Below are positions 1-8,599 of a stretch of DNA of 64,000 nucleotides, in pieces; within the stretch, counting starts at the first letter, position 1; each line of letters begins with the position of its first letter. The stretch is from Lysobacter oculi (GTDB lineage: Bacteria; Pseudomonadota; Gammaproteobacteria; Xanthomonadales; Xanthomonadaceae). The position numbers and the translations under genes were made by a program. The stretch covers positions 2,490,001-2,554,000 of the forward strand of contig NZ_CP029556.1 of assembly GCF_003293695.1 (NCBI RefSeq), in the 5' to 3' direction. The notes under the pieces are model-generated. The model saw nothing but the letters and a program-made list of their open reading frames with translations. It did not search any database and had not been told where the DNA came from.

Positions 1-1
1 T

Positions 2-361
2 GGTGAACAGGAAATCCGAGGACTTGAGTTCAGCATGGGTAATCCAAGCCTGCACGGCCTCGCGAGTCGATTGGGTAATCTCGAACTGGACGGGTCGCCC
101 CGTCTTTTGTTGCATCACCATGGCGCGCGCCGCCATCTACCCGCCATGGGAGACATCGGATACCCGGAGCTTCACCAAGTCGCAGGCACGGAGCTTGGAG
201 TCGATTGCGAGGTTGAAGAGGGCGAGGTCACGGACCTTGTGGCCGAGCTGAAGGCGAATGCGAATAGCCCAGATGTCTTTCAGCTTGAGCGGTGCCTTCT
301 GCCCGATCAGCTTGCCCTTATTCCAGGGCTCGTGGTGCTGAGATGTGTGAAGAATTGCCAT
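2..361 (-). pseudogene. Tyrosine recombinase/integrase, nonsense-interrupted and cut by window edge
   Basis: Reading leftwards from an ATG at 361, the product starts MAILHTSQHHEPWNKGKLIG and matches the short site-specific integrases common on proteobacterial islands. The frame is closed by a TAG at 137-139. The same frame then continues without any shift (QQKTGRPVQFEIT, later AVQAWITHAELKSSDFLF) to the left edge, so a single nonsense codon splits a formerly continuous gene. The catalytic C-terminal part lies outside the window. This is most likely an inactive remnant of an earlier integration; readthrough cannot be excluded. Confidence 0.75.
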
Positions 362-483
362 GACCAACTCCTGATGAAGGGTTGGTCAGGCTTCTCCTAC
401 GCGCAGAAGCATGGCGTGATGCGACCCGCAGCGGTCGTCCGTAGCGAGCAGGTAGCTCCTGAAAGGTGCCGTCGAGGTCCTGT

Positions 484-1347
484 TTAACAGGCGCTCGCGT
501 GGGGCCGTTCCCGATACCACGCTCCGAATTGCCCGTTGTGCGTGAAGCGACGCAATTCGAACTGTCCGGACTCGTGAATGACGTGACGCCAGCGGGAACA
601 ACCGTACTTTTGTGGCGTTTGCTGAGGATGGTGTTCGGAAACCCATCGCGCGGCAGCATCCAGATTCACCCAGCCGTCGATGGACAGTTCCTGGAAAGCT
701 TCCCTCAATGCTCCGACAATGCCCGCCACGGGCCAATGGATCTCGCCGTCGGGGCCTATTCCATTGACGATCATGTCCCGGAACTGCGGCGATTGCATCA
801 AGTCCGCAGTGGCTTTCCTTGCTTCATCCATGTAGCCAGCGAACGTGACCAATTGTTCAAAGTGTCGGTCGATCTCTGCGTACGATTGGTTCAATGCGTC
901 TTGCGCTTGAAGACAGCCATCTAAAGTCCAGAGATCATGCAGGTCGACAAAATGGTGCACCAGTGAATTTCGTAGTGTCACCAGCTCGCGCAGTTCCGCC
1001 TTGAGTGCCTCGTGACGTTCGGCTGGCAGGTTGAGCTGCATCCGGAAGCCGAAATGGATTGATTCGCTAGTTTGCTCGGGTGTGTCGTCGGGCAGTTCGA
1101 AGCCTTCTTTCAGGATGTAGTCGCCCATCAGTCGACCAATCAAAACACCTAATGTCTTGTCGCTAGTCTCGGCCTTCCTGGCGTCCAGGGCATGCGGGAG
1201 TGACTCGGAGGTTCCAGAAAACTGTTGTACTGCGATCATTGACTTGAGCAACCGCTCGTATTGTTGCAAACGCAAGAGGCATCGACCCAGAAGGCGTTGC
1301 ACTTCGCGTTGCTGAACTGCGAAGTCTGATTGTTCGATATCTGCCAT
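484..1347 (-). CDS. OST-HTH/LOTUS-domain protein of unknown function
   Basis: The gene encodes 287 aa from the ATG at 1347 (MADIEQSDFAVQQ). The frame stays open further upstream into the antisense strand of the neighbouring IS element, but that extension is not credible coding sequence. The middle is helical and rich in Leu, Arg and Glu (LLGRCLLRLQQYERLL). The last third (GALREAFQELSIDGWVNLDAAARW, then SRWRHVIHESGQFELRR; about residues 205-270) has the pattern of the OST-HTH/LOTUS winged-helix fold, which in other proteins binds RNA or partner proteins. No strong Shine-Dalgarno is visible. Similar proteins sit next to integrases on mobile islands, as here. The role is unknown; an RNA-related function is inference from the domain only. 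Confidence 0.65.
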   Translation of the reverse strand: MADIEQSDFAVQQREVQRLLGRCLLRLQQYERLLKSMIAVQQFSGTSESLPHALDARKAETSDKTLGVLIGRLMGDYILKEGFELPDDTPEQTSESIHFGFRMQLNLPAERHEALKAELRELVTLRNSLVHHFVDLHDLWTLDGCLQAQDALNQSYAEIDRHFEQLVTFAGYMDEARKATADLMQSPQFRDMIVNGIGPDGEIHWPVAGIVGALREAFQELSIDGWVNLDAAARWVSEHHPQQTPQKYGCSRWRHVIHESGQFELRRFTHNGQFGAWYRERPHASAC

Positions 1348-1443
1348 AAGGAACGCGAACCAAAGTGCAAATGTTGGACAGTGAACAATAGCGCTTGAGA
1401 GAAAGGAGAGGTGCTGGTCAGGCATTCTGCTACGCAAATACCG

Positions 1444-3035
1444 ACCGAGGCTGTGTAAAAACTCCACCTCCACTGGCATGATCTGAGCACCGGTCGATGG
1501 GTGTTCTGCATGAAGCGATTCGTGGAAAGTGTTGATCGTTCCCAAGGGCTTCTGCTCCCTGATCGGCTGGAAGACTTCGTCCACGATGACAACCCAGTGC
1601 GGGTGGTTGATGCCTTCGTGGAAGCACTCGATCTGAGCGGACTGGGCTTCGAGGCGGCCAATCGCGTGGCCGGTGGCAGGCCTGCTTATCTCCCCGCCGC
1701 GCTGCTCAAGATCTACATCTACGGATACCTCAACCGCATCCAGTCCAGCCGTCGCCTGGAGCGGGCGGCACAACGGAACCTGGAACTGATGGTTGACTGG
1801 CCGGTTGGCACCCGACTTCAAGACCATCGCCGGCTTCCGCAAGGACAACGGCAGCGCGATCACCTCGGTGTGCGGCCGGTTCGTCAGCCTCTGCGGGAAC
1901 ATGAAGGTCTTCTCGCACGCGATCGTCGCGATCGATGGCAGCAAGCTCAAGGCCGTGAACAGCCGGGACCGCAACTTCACTGTTGGCAAGATCAAGGGAG
2001 GCCGGCACCAATTGGAGAACAGCGTTGCGCGCTAGCTCGCCGAGATGGACCGCGCGGATCGTGATCCAAGCTTGTTGCCAGAAGGACGCGTTCCGCAACT
2101 GAAGGACAAGCTCGCCAAGCTGCACATGCAGATGGAGAAGCTCGACGCCATCGAAAAGCAGCTTCAGGCCACTCCAGATCGCCAGATATCACTGACGGAT
2201 CCGGATGCACGCTCGATGGCCACGAGCGGCCGTGGAACTGGTGTGGTGGGCTACAACGTCCAGGCGGCTGTTGATGCCGAGCACCACCTGATCGTGGCCC
2301 ACGATGTCGTAAATGATGGTCATGATCGTGCACAGCTCTCGCGCATGGCAACGAAGGCAAGAGAAGCCCTTGGCACCAAACGCATGACGGCACTGGCAGA
2401 TCGAGGCTACTTCAATGCGCCAGAGATCCTGGCGTGCGAGGAGACAGGCGTCATTCCATTGGTGCCCAAGCCGCTCACGTCGAACAGCAAGGCCGAAGGC
2501 CGTTTCGACAAGCGGGACTTTGTTTATGACGAAGCCGCGGATGAGTACGAATGCCCAGGAAGCGAAAGAGCGATCCATCGCTTTACGGCCGAAGAAAAGG
2601 GCCTGACCCTGCGTAAATATTGGTCCTCAGCCTGCCCCCGCTGCCCGATGCGGGGGCAATGCACGACCGCTAGCTATAGACGAATCACCCGCTGGGAGCA
2701 TGAACATGTGCTCGAACGAACGCAGCTGCTGCTGGATGCCAGGCCACAAGCTGCAGTGGTGCGAAAGCAGACGGTGGAGCATGTCTTCGGCACGGTCAAA
2801 TCGTGGCTAGGCACCACGACGTTGCTGACGAAGACGCTTCCGAGGTTTCGAACAGAAATCAGCTTGGCGGTTCTGGCCTACAACATGAAGCGGATGATCA
2901 AGATCATGGGCACCGAAGGCGTGGTGCTGGCCATCGCCGCCTGAGCGTCGCGGCTTTTTGCCGCTGCGCTGGTTGCTCGAACTATTGGCAACGTCGTCGG
3001 CAGTGCCGCTTCGACGAGTTTTACCCAGCCTCGGT
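1444..3035 (+). mobile_element. IS1182-family insertion sequence, degenerate
   Basis: The element is bounded by imperfect inverted repeats. The left end at 1444 reads ACCGAGGCTGTGTAAAAACT, and the right end at 3016-3035 reads GAGTTTTACCCAGCCTCGGT, which is its near reverse complement. The triplet CCG flanks both ends (1441-1443 and 3036-3038) and may be a short target duplication, though boundary ambiguity remains. About 1.59 kb long, it holds one broken transposase gene. It lies about 100 bp upstream of the OST-HTH gene start and may have changed that gene's promoter. Confidence 0.75.
1510..2944 (+). pseudogene. IS1182-family transposase, frameshifted and nonsense-mutated
   Basis: The piece from 1510 (MKRFVESVDRSQ; RPAYLPAALLKIYIYGYLNR) is the N-terminal part of an IS1182 DDE transposase. 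Just after the ATG at 1789-1791 two bases are missing compared with the expected family sequence LMWLTGRLAP, which moves the reading to the next frame (TGRLAPDFKTIAGFRKDNG). A TAG at 2033-2035 then replaces what is normally a tyrosine codon (VAR-stop-LAEMDRADRDP). The same frame goes on to 2944 with ISLTDPDARSMAT, VVGYNVQAAVD, a CxxCPxxxxC segment and KQTVEHVFGTVK. Two independent lesions make it inactive. Confidence 0.85.
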
Positions 3036-3441
3036 CCGAAGCGGGCAGCGACAACTTAGGCAATCCCTGCGAGCATGCGGGTCACAGTCGCGGCGCCACG
3101 CCCTGTGGAAACGCGTTGGGCGAGGTCCCGTTCCACAGCGGGCTGGAATCGTCCAGGCCTCTGGCTTCGGCATTGGCCCTCGGCGAAGCCAACGATTGAA
3201 GGCCAGGGAAATGCAGGAGGCATCGTGGACATCGGGCGCAGGTCGCGCATAAGTCGATACATAAGCCCGCGTGCGGGGCGACTGTCAAAGAGATCAGTGA
3301 TCGCCGAGGCACGGCTTGGTTGCTGCAGAGCCGTGCGATGGATGTCGAACGTAGGGACAAGGGAGGGCATGGCAATGACTTGGTTGGGCAAACAACGAAG
3401 CCGCCCGAAGGCGGCTCCGAGTCGCGGCTTGCCCAACTTGC
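3036..3441. other. 406-bp region without a convincing gene
   Basis: Between the IS right end and the monooxygenase gene several overlapping frames are open on both strands, the longest being 3056-3436 on the minus strand. None has recognisable domains, a clear ribosome-binding site or a codon pattern that favours it. The only supported element is the terminator hairpin at 3390-3415. The region may be the remains of a gene older than the IS insertion, but this cannot be shown here. Confidence 0.5.
3390..3415 (-). terminator. Rho-independent terminator of the ABM monooxygenase gene
   Basis: On the minus strand GCCGCC-TTCG-GGCGGC (3415 to 3400) forms a 6-bp stem with a stable UUCG tetraloop, followed by TTCGTTGTTT. 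It lies 27-50 bases downstream of the stop codon at 3442. Confidence 0.7.
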
Positions 3442-3744
3442 CTAGCTGGGTAGCTTTGCCGCGAGCACGTCGACTTTCTCGATGGTCGGCGGCTCGGAGA
3501 ACAGTTCCCCGGCCTTGGCCATCAACGCCGCTGCAACCTTGCCGGCGAGATGGGCCTCCCGGCCCGCATCGTCGGGGAAGGCATCGAAAATTCCGAAGGT
3601 TGTTGGCCCGAGGCGAATTCCGAACCAGACGGTCGTGGCGGGCTCGTCCATGACGAGTGGCAGACCACTCAGGAGAAAGCTTTCAACTTCTTTCGCCTTG
3701 CCGATTTTCGCTTCGAGGCGAACGAATAGCGCGACCTTGACCAT
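3442..3744 (-). CDS. Antibiotic biosynthesis monooxygenase (ABM) family protein
   Basis: A 100-aa product starts at the ATG at 3744 (MVKVALFVRLEAKIGKAKEV), preceded by AGGAGA at a good distance; the longer open frame upstream lacks such a site. The pattern, with an early VRLEAKIGKAKEVESFL segment, a central TTVWFGIRLGPTTFGIFDAFPDD and a final helix, is that of the dimeric ferredoxin-like ABM/quinol monooxygenase fold (YgiN-like). These small enzymes oxidise aromatic substrates or act as stress proteins; the substrate here is unknown. The gene is single, ends in a terminator, and stands divergent to the UvrA2 gene. Confidence 0.8.
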   Translation of the reverse strand: MVKVALFVRLEAKIGKAKEVESFLLSGLPLVMDEPATTVWFGIRLGPTTFGIFDAFPDDAGREAHLAGKVAAALMAKAGELFSEPPTIEKVDVLAAKLPS

Positions 3745-3985
3745 GAGCTGTCTCCTGTTGGTGTTGGAGTAAGGACGCCCCATCTGCTTACTGGAAGCCT
3801 GGGAATTGATGGAGCCAAGAAATCCATGGAGCGGCGCGCCGGGCCAGTGGGCCGCTACTGCCTGACAATCTAGTCGCTGCCGTGGAGCGATGTGTTACGA
3901 TGGCATGAGGATGGCCCAACGCCCCCTTCACCGGGACGGCGAACGCAGGGTTACGATAGTCACGAATCTGAGGGAGTGCGAACCC

Positions 3986-6619
3986 ATGCCACACCAGCCC
4001 TCGTCGCCGGTCGGGTTCGACGCCTTCGTGCACGTGCGAGGCGCGCGCGAGCACAACCTCAAGGATGTCGATGTCGACCTCCCGAGGGATGCACTCGTCG
4101 TGTTCTCCGGCATCTCGGGATCGGGCAAATCTTCGCTGGCGTTTGGCACGCTCTATGCTGAGACGCAGCGGCGCTACCTGGAATCGCTGTCGCCCTATGC
4201 ACGGCGCCTGATCGACCAGGTGGGCGTACCCGACGTCGACGCCATCGACGGGATGCCGCCGGCAGTCGCGCTGCAGCAGCAGCGCGGTACACCGAACGTC
4301 CGCTCGACCGTGGGCAGCATCACCACGCTGTCGAGCTTGCTGCGCATGCTGTATTCGCGCGCCGGCACCTATCCGCCCCGGCAACCCATGCTGTATGCGG
4401 AGGACTTTTCGCCCAACACGCCCCAGGGTGCTTGCCCTACGTGCCACGGGCTGGGCTACGTTTACACCGTAAAAGACGAGGCGATGGTCCCCGACCCGTC
4501 GCTGTCCATCCGCGACCGGGCGATCGCAGCGTGGCCACCGGCCTGGCATGGGCAAAACCTGCGGGACATCCTGGTGACGTTGGGGTATGACGTCGACAAA
4601 CCCTGGCGCGAGCTCCCGAAGAAGGACCGCGACTGGATCCTGCACACCGACGAGCAGCCAGTGGTTCCGGTGTACGCGGGTTTCACGCCTGCGGAAACGC
4701 GCGCGGCGCTGCGCCGCAAAGCCGAGCCCAGCTACATGGGCACCTTTACCGGCGCGCGCCGCTACGTGCTGGACACCTTCGCCAACACGCAGAGCGCGCT
4801 GATGAAGAAGCGTGTCGCGCGCTTCATGTCCGGTACCACGTGCGCGACGTGCGACGGTCGCCGCCTCAAGCGCGAAGCGCTGTCGGTCACATTCGCCGGG
4901 CTGGATATCGGCACCTTGTCGCGTTTGCCGCTCGCTGACATCGCCGAACTCCTCGCGCCCGCGGCGAAGGGCCGGTTCGACACACCCGTTTCCACAGCCA
5001 CGCGCAGCCGCGCCGCTGGACGCAAGGACATCGCCCGTCGCGTGGCCGCCGGCGGATTGCCGCATACCGGCGGCACGGACGTGCGGCGCACCGCGAACCT
5101 GTCCGAGGAGAAGCGGATCGCCGCACAACGCATCGCTCGCGACCTGATCGAGCGGATTGGGTCGTTGCAGGGGCTGGGCCTCGGTTACCTCGCGCTGGAC
5201 CGTTCTACGCCCACGCTCTCCTCGGGCGAGCTGCAACGGCTGCGCCTGGCCACGCAGGTGCGCTCCAATCTGTTCGGCGTGGTCTACGTGCTGGACGAGC
5301 CGTCGGCAGGACTGCATCCCGCAGATGCGGAAGCCCTGCACGCGGTGCTCGGCCAGCTCAAGGCGGCCGGCAACACCCTGTTCGTCGTCGAGCACGACCT
5401 GGAGACGCTGCGCCGCGCCGACTGGCTTGTCGACGTGGGGCCGGATGCAGGCCAGCATGGTGGCCACGTGCTCTACAGCGGGCCGCCCCTGGGGTTGCGC
5501 GACATCGAGGCGTCGCACACGCGGCGCTATCTGTTCGACGCCGTGCCGACGCGTCGGCGCACGCCTCGACGCCCGTCAGGCTGGCTCGAGCTCATCGGCA
5601 TCCAACGCAACAACCTGCATGGCCTCGATGTGCGGATCCCACTGGGGGCCTTCACTTCGGTCACTGGCGTGTCCGGTTCGGGCAAGTCCAGCCTGGTCAG
5701 CCAGGCGCTGGTGGAACTCGTGGGCGAGCAACTCGGCCACGAGCCGGCGGCGGAGGAAAGCAGCGACGACATGCCGCTGCCCGACGCAATAACGCGCACC
5801 GCGGGCCGCCTGGGCGCGGGCGTGGGCGCGATCCGCCGCCTGGTCAACGTCGACCAGAAGCCCATCGGCCGCACGCCGCGGTCCAACCTGGCGACCTACA
5901 CCGGCCTGTTCGACCATGTGCGCAAGCTGTTCGCGACCACTCGCGCTGCGAAGGCGCGCCGCTACGGCGTGGGTCGCTTTTCCTTCAACGTGGCGCAGGG
6001 GCGTTGCCCCACTTGCGAGGGCGAAGGCTTCGTCAGCATCGAACTGCTCTTCATGCCGAGCGTCTACGCGCCATGCCCTACCTGCCACGGCAAGCGTTAC
6101 AACGAAAAGACCCTCGAAATCGAGTGGAACGGGCGCAACATCGCCCAAGTGCTGGCGATGACGGTGGACGAGGCGCTGACGTTCTTCGCCGACGAAGCGC
6201 CCGTGCACCGTGCACTGGCATTGCTGCACGGCATTGGCCTGGGTTACCTGCGGCTCGGGCAGCCTGCGACGGAACTGTCCGGAGGCGAGGCCCAGCGCAT
6301 CAAGCTGGCCACCGAGCTGCAGCGCAGCCAGCGTGGCGACTCGCTGTACGTGCTCGACGAGCCGACCACTGGACTGCACCCGTTCGACGTGGACAAGCTG
6401 ATGGTGCAATTGCACGGACTGGTTGACGCAGGCAACACCGTGGTCGTCGTCGAACATGACATGCGGGTCGTCGCCGACAGCGACTGGATGATCGACGTAG
6501 GCCCGGGCGCCGGGGAGAAGGGTGGTCGCATCGTCGCCGAGGGGGTGCCGCAGGACGTAGCGAGCGCGGGCGTCGGGGCCACAGCGCCTTACCTGCAGCG
6601 CGCTCTGTCCTCACGCTGA
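3986..6619 (+). CDS. UvrA2-like excinuclease ATPase subunit
   Basis: An 877-aa product starts at the ATG at 3986, with AGGGAG 9 bases before it; the frame is open upstream to 3890 but without a ribosome site. It has the tandem ABC-ATPase layout of UvrA: Walker A motifs GISGSGKSS (42-50) and GVSGSGKSS (from 561), signature motifs LSSGELQR (about 411) and LSGGEAQR (about 765), and CxxC pairs CPTC (150), CATC (286), CPTC (674) and CPTC (about 699) for zinc modules. It is shorter than housekeeping UvrA and appears to lack the UvrB-binding insertion, as in class 2 UvrA and the drug-resistance protein DrrC. The role is probably DNA-damage or DNA-intercalator tolerance, not core excision repair. It stands alone in its direction. 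Confidence 0.88.
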   Translation: MPHQPSSPVGFDAFVHVRGAREHNLKDVDVDLPRDALVVFSGISGSGKSSLAFGTLYAETQRRYLESLSPYARRLIDQVGVPDVDAIDGMPPAVALQQQRGTPNVRSTVGSITTLSSLLRMLYSRAGTYPPRQPMLYAEDFSPNTPQGACPTCHGLGYVYTVKDEAMVPDPSLSIRDRAIAAWPPAWHGQNLRDILVTLGYDVDKPWRELPKKDRDWILHTDEQPVVPVYAGFTPAETRAALRRKAEPSYMGTFTGARRYVLDTFANTQSALMKKRVARFMSGTTCATCDGRRLKREALSVTFAGLDIGTLSRLPLADIAELLAPAAKGRFDTPVSTATRSRAAGRKDIARRVAAGGLPHTGGTDVRRTANLSEEKRIAAQRIARDLIERIGSLQGLGLGYLALDRSTPTLSSGELQRLRLATQVRSNLFGVVYVLDEPSAGLHPADAEALHAVLGQLKAAGNTLFVVEHDLETLRRADWLVDVGPDAGQHGGHVLYSGPPLGLRDIEASHTRRYLFDAVPTRRRTPRRPSGWLELIGIQRNNLHGLDVRIPLGAFTSVTGVSGSGKSSLVSQALVELVGEQLGHEPAAEESSDDMPLPDAITRTAGRLGAGVGAIRRLVNVDQKPIGRTPRSNLATYTGLFDHVRKLFATTRAAKARRYGVGRFSFNVAQGRCPTCEGEGFVSIELLFMPSVYAPCPTCHGKRYNEKTLEIEWNGRNIAQVLAMTVDEALTFFADEAPVHRALALLHGIGLGYLRLGQPATELSGGEAQRIKLATELQRSQRGDSLYVLDEPTTGLHPFDVDKLMVQLHGLVDAGNTVVVVEHDMRVVADSDWMIDVGPGAGEKGGRIVAEGVPQDVASAGVGATAPYLQRALSSR

Positions 6620-6667
6620 CCGAGGCGCTGCTCGATTTCCCTCTGGCAAAGGTGGTCTCCCGGCCTT

Positions 6668-6705
6668 ACGTCCGCTCTTGGCCGTTAGCGACCCAAAGCG
6701 GACGT
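6668..6705. repeat. Inverted repeat between convergent genes (REP-like)
   Basis: ACGTCCGCT at 6668-6676 is exactly complementary in reverse to AGCGGACGT at 6697-6705, with a 20-base loop. It lies between the ends of the convergent uvrA2-like and flavin oxidoreductase genes, so a terminator or REP-type dispersed hairpin is likely. The rest of 6620-6849 shows no gene. Confidence 0.5.
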
Positions 6706-6849
6706 CAGGCTTTGATGCGCCGCAAGCGAAAACCGCTCGCAAGTTGGGCGATCACTGCCCCAAAAGCCTGCTCTTCCGAGCTTTGCCACGTCTCAGCAGT
6801 AAGGAGTGATAGGACGCGACGCCTAGGTTCTTCGAGTGGAATGTTGGGT

Positions 6850-7758
6850 CTATGGCTTCGATCGATTTCGGCGTGCTTCGGGCAGAGCGCGGTGTATCGC
6901 GCTAGCGGCCACGGCCGCATGACCGTAGGCAACCGCAATCTGATTAAGATCAGTTACCACGTCGCCTATGGCGTAGAGTCCCGGACGGGTGGTTTCCATG
7001 TGCTCGTTGGTCAGCACCGCGCCGTCGGCGTCCACCATCGCACCCGCCTGTTTCGCCAAGTCGCCCCGGGCTGGCGCTCCCATGGCTGCGTAAACCAAGT
7101 CAAACCAATGGACGTGGCCGTTCGCATCGATGACTTTCCAGCCCCCGTCGATGCAGGCCAAGCTTTTTAGTGGAGCAAGGATCGCGATTCCTTGCGTGGA
7201 AGGAGTGTCGGACGGCCGCGTTCCCTCTTGCGATATCGGAAGGACGGTGACGTCTGCCGAGAAGGTGCTGAGGTAGTGAGCGTTGGCCGTGGCTTTGGCA
7301 AGAGGCCCTACCACGGCTATCCGGCAATCCGTCGCTTCATAGCCATCCCAGAGCGCACACGATCGCAGCAATCCGCTCCGCAATGCTTCTTCAGCGTCGC
7401 CGGACGAAAGCTCCGGCAGGCGATCCACCACGCCGGTGGCCAGCAGCACCGTGGGCGCGCTCCAATGCCCGGATTGGGTGTCCACGCGCCATCCGCCAGT
7501 TGTGGCTTGTAAGGAGCCAACGCGCTGGGGCTGAATCGTTGCGCCATAGGTTTCAGCTTGGACCTTCAGTCGGCTGAGTAATTGATCGCCCGACACACCT
7601 AAAGGAAACCCGGGACAGTTGTGGCTTTCGGGGATCCAGCGAGCCCGGCTCCGACCGTCGTTGAACACGACCACGCGACGATGCAAGCGGCGGAGGTAGG
7701 TGGCTGCGGTCAGCCCCGCAGGCCCGCCGCCGATGATGATGCAGTCGAGGTCGGTCAT
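6850..7758 (-). CDS. NAD(P)/FAD-dependent oxidoreductase, thioredoxin-reductase fold without CxxC
   Basis: A 302-aa flavoprotein. The N-terminal dinucleotide motif GGGPAGLTAATYL binds FAD, a second nucleotide-binding region follows (IAVVGPLAKATANAHYL, about 146-160), and the C-terminal FAD motif is GLYAIGDVV. The length and order match the thioredoxin reductase family, but the redox-active CxxC pair is missing: the equivalent segment reads SCALWDGYE with one Cys. It is therefore more like ferredoxin-NADP reductase/YpdA-type or bacillithiol-type disulfide reductases than a true TrxB. The ATG at 7758 has AGGA upstream. It is convergent with the UvrA2 gene. The partner or substrate is not deducible. 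Confidence 0.8.
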   Translation of the reverse strand: MTDLDCIIIGGGPAGLTAATYLRRLHRRVVVFNDGRSRARWIPESHNCPGFPLGVSGDQLLSRLKVQAETYGATIQPQRVGSLQATTGGWRVDTQSGHWSAPTVLLATGVVDRLPELSSGDAEEALRSGLLRSCALWDGYEATDCRIAVVGPLAKATANAHYLSTFSADVTVLPISQEGTRPSDTPSTQGIAILAPLKSLACIDGGWKVIDANGHVHWFDLVYAAMGAPARGDLAKQAGAMVDADGAVLTNEHMETTRPGLYAIGDVVTDLNQIAVAYGHAAVAASAIHRALPEARRNRSKP

Positions 7759-7933
7759 GGCGTCCTGCTGAATAGGGTGGATGGCCAGGTTCTACAGTGT
7801 CATGAAAAGGCTGCCTAAGCATGAGGCGTGGCGAAGGTGACGCAGGTTTCACGGGCGGAAGGGTAGTGATGATCCGTGGCCCATGCTCGCGCGGCCACGC
7901 GGAGGCCTCTGGAGCGCGGGACGGAGTGAAACG

Positions 7934-8296
7934 ATGGGACGGTCTGATTCTGAGCGCTCTCAACGCCTCGTGGAATTTCTCCACCGGTCGGGTGGGGTCG
8001 GCAAGTGTCTTCCGTATCCCGATATGACCCCCATTCCCGCTGGCTTCAACGACTTTGCCAGCGGGGACTGCAAATCGGTGGACGCGGAGTGGGCGGATGT
8101 GTGCCCGGCCTACGCACTCGCCCTGATCTCGGTGGGCACCTATGGCCTTCCCCAGAACGACGCCGAGATGGAGGTGTTGTGGGACGATCTTAGCGGCAAT
8201 TCCACCAAGTTATGGCCCGAGGTGCGTGACATCGTCATGCGCTCGTGGGGCTGGCTGGATGCCCACCAGCTGCAACTGACGGGCGATAGGGCTTGA
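7934..8296 (+). CDS. Hypothetical protein, 120 aa
   Basis: A start at 7934 (MGRSDSERSQRLVEFLHRSG) is chosen because GGAG lies 8-9 bases upstream; an inner ATG at 8025 (MTPIPAGFNDF) is possible. The product is acidic and Trp-rich, with no membrane segment or signal peptide and no motif recognised. The second half (AEMEVLWDDLSGNSTKLWPEVRDIVMRSW) looks helical. It ends directly against the convergent PQ-loop gene, leaving no intergenic space. The function is unknown. Confidence 0.55.
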   Translation: MGRSDSERSQRLVEFLHRSGGVGKCLPYPDMTPIPAGFNDFASGDCKSVDAEWADVCPAYALALISVGTYGLPQNDAEMEVLWDDLSGNSTKLWPEVRDIVMRSWGWLDAHQLQLTGDRA

Positions 8297-8560
8297 TCAG
8301 CCCGCGGTTCGTTTCTTCCGCCACACGACCCATTGGCCGATGACGGCTGTCAGGAGAATGAGGCTGTTGGTGGCGATGAAAACCCAGTTGTCGAGCAACC
8401 AGCTGTAAACGATGAATCCGACCGACGCCGCCATTTGCCCCAGAAACAGCCACCGGGAAACCCCTTCCGCGTTGTCTTGGGTCGCTTGCTTGCGAATCTG
8501 CTTCACCAACGTCGCCAGCAAAATGGCAGACGCTAGCCAACCGATGGCATCGGGCGACAT
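8297..8560 (-). CDS. Small PQ-loop/SemiSWEET-type membrane protein
   Basis: An 87-aa product from the ATG at 8560 (MSPDAIGWLASAILLATLVKQ); GAGGG sits 9 bases upstream, whereas the next ATG upstream at 8587 has no ribosome site. Three hydrophobic segments with the central signature EGVSRWLFLGQMAASVGF resemble the PQ-loop repeat of SemiSWEET half-transporters, though the PQ dipeptide itself is replaced. Such proteins dimerise in the inner membrane and move small sugars or other metabolites. It is divergent from the CorA gene 39 bp away. The substrate is unknown. Confidence 0.65.
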   Translation of the reverse strand: MSPDAIGWLASAILLATLVKQIRKQATQDNAEGVSRWLFLGQMAASVGFIVYSWLLDNWVFIATNSLILLTAVIGQWVVWRKKRTAG

Positions 8561-8599
8561 GAAGAAATCCCTCAATCTGGATGACATAGGTAGGAAGGA

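Noticed and set aside
484..1995. 503-aa minus-strand open frame
   Set aside because: Only the part up to the ATG at 1347 is credible; the first 216 codons cover the antisense strand of the IS1182 transposase plus short flanking DNA.
3788..5518. 576-aa minus-strand open frame
   Set aside because: Antisense to the UvrA2 ATPase, with Arg/Ala/His/Val-rich composition typical for GC-rich shadow frames.
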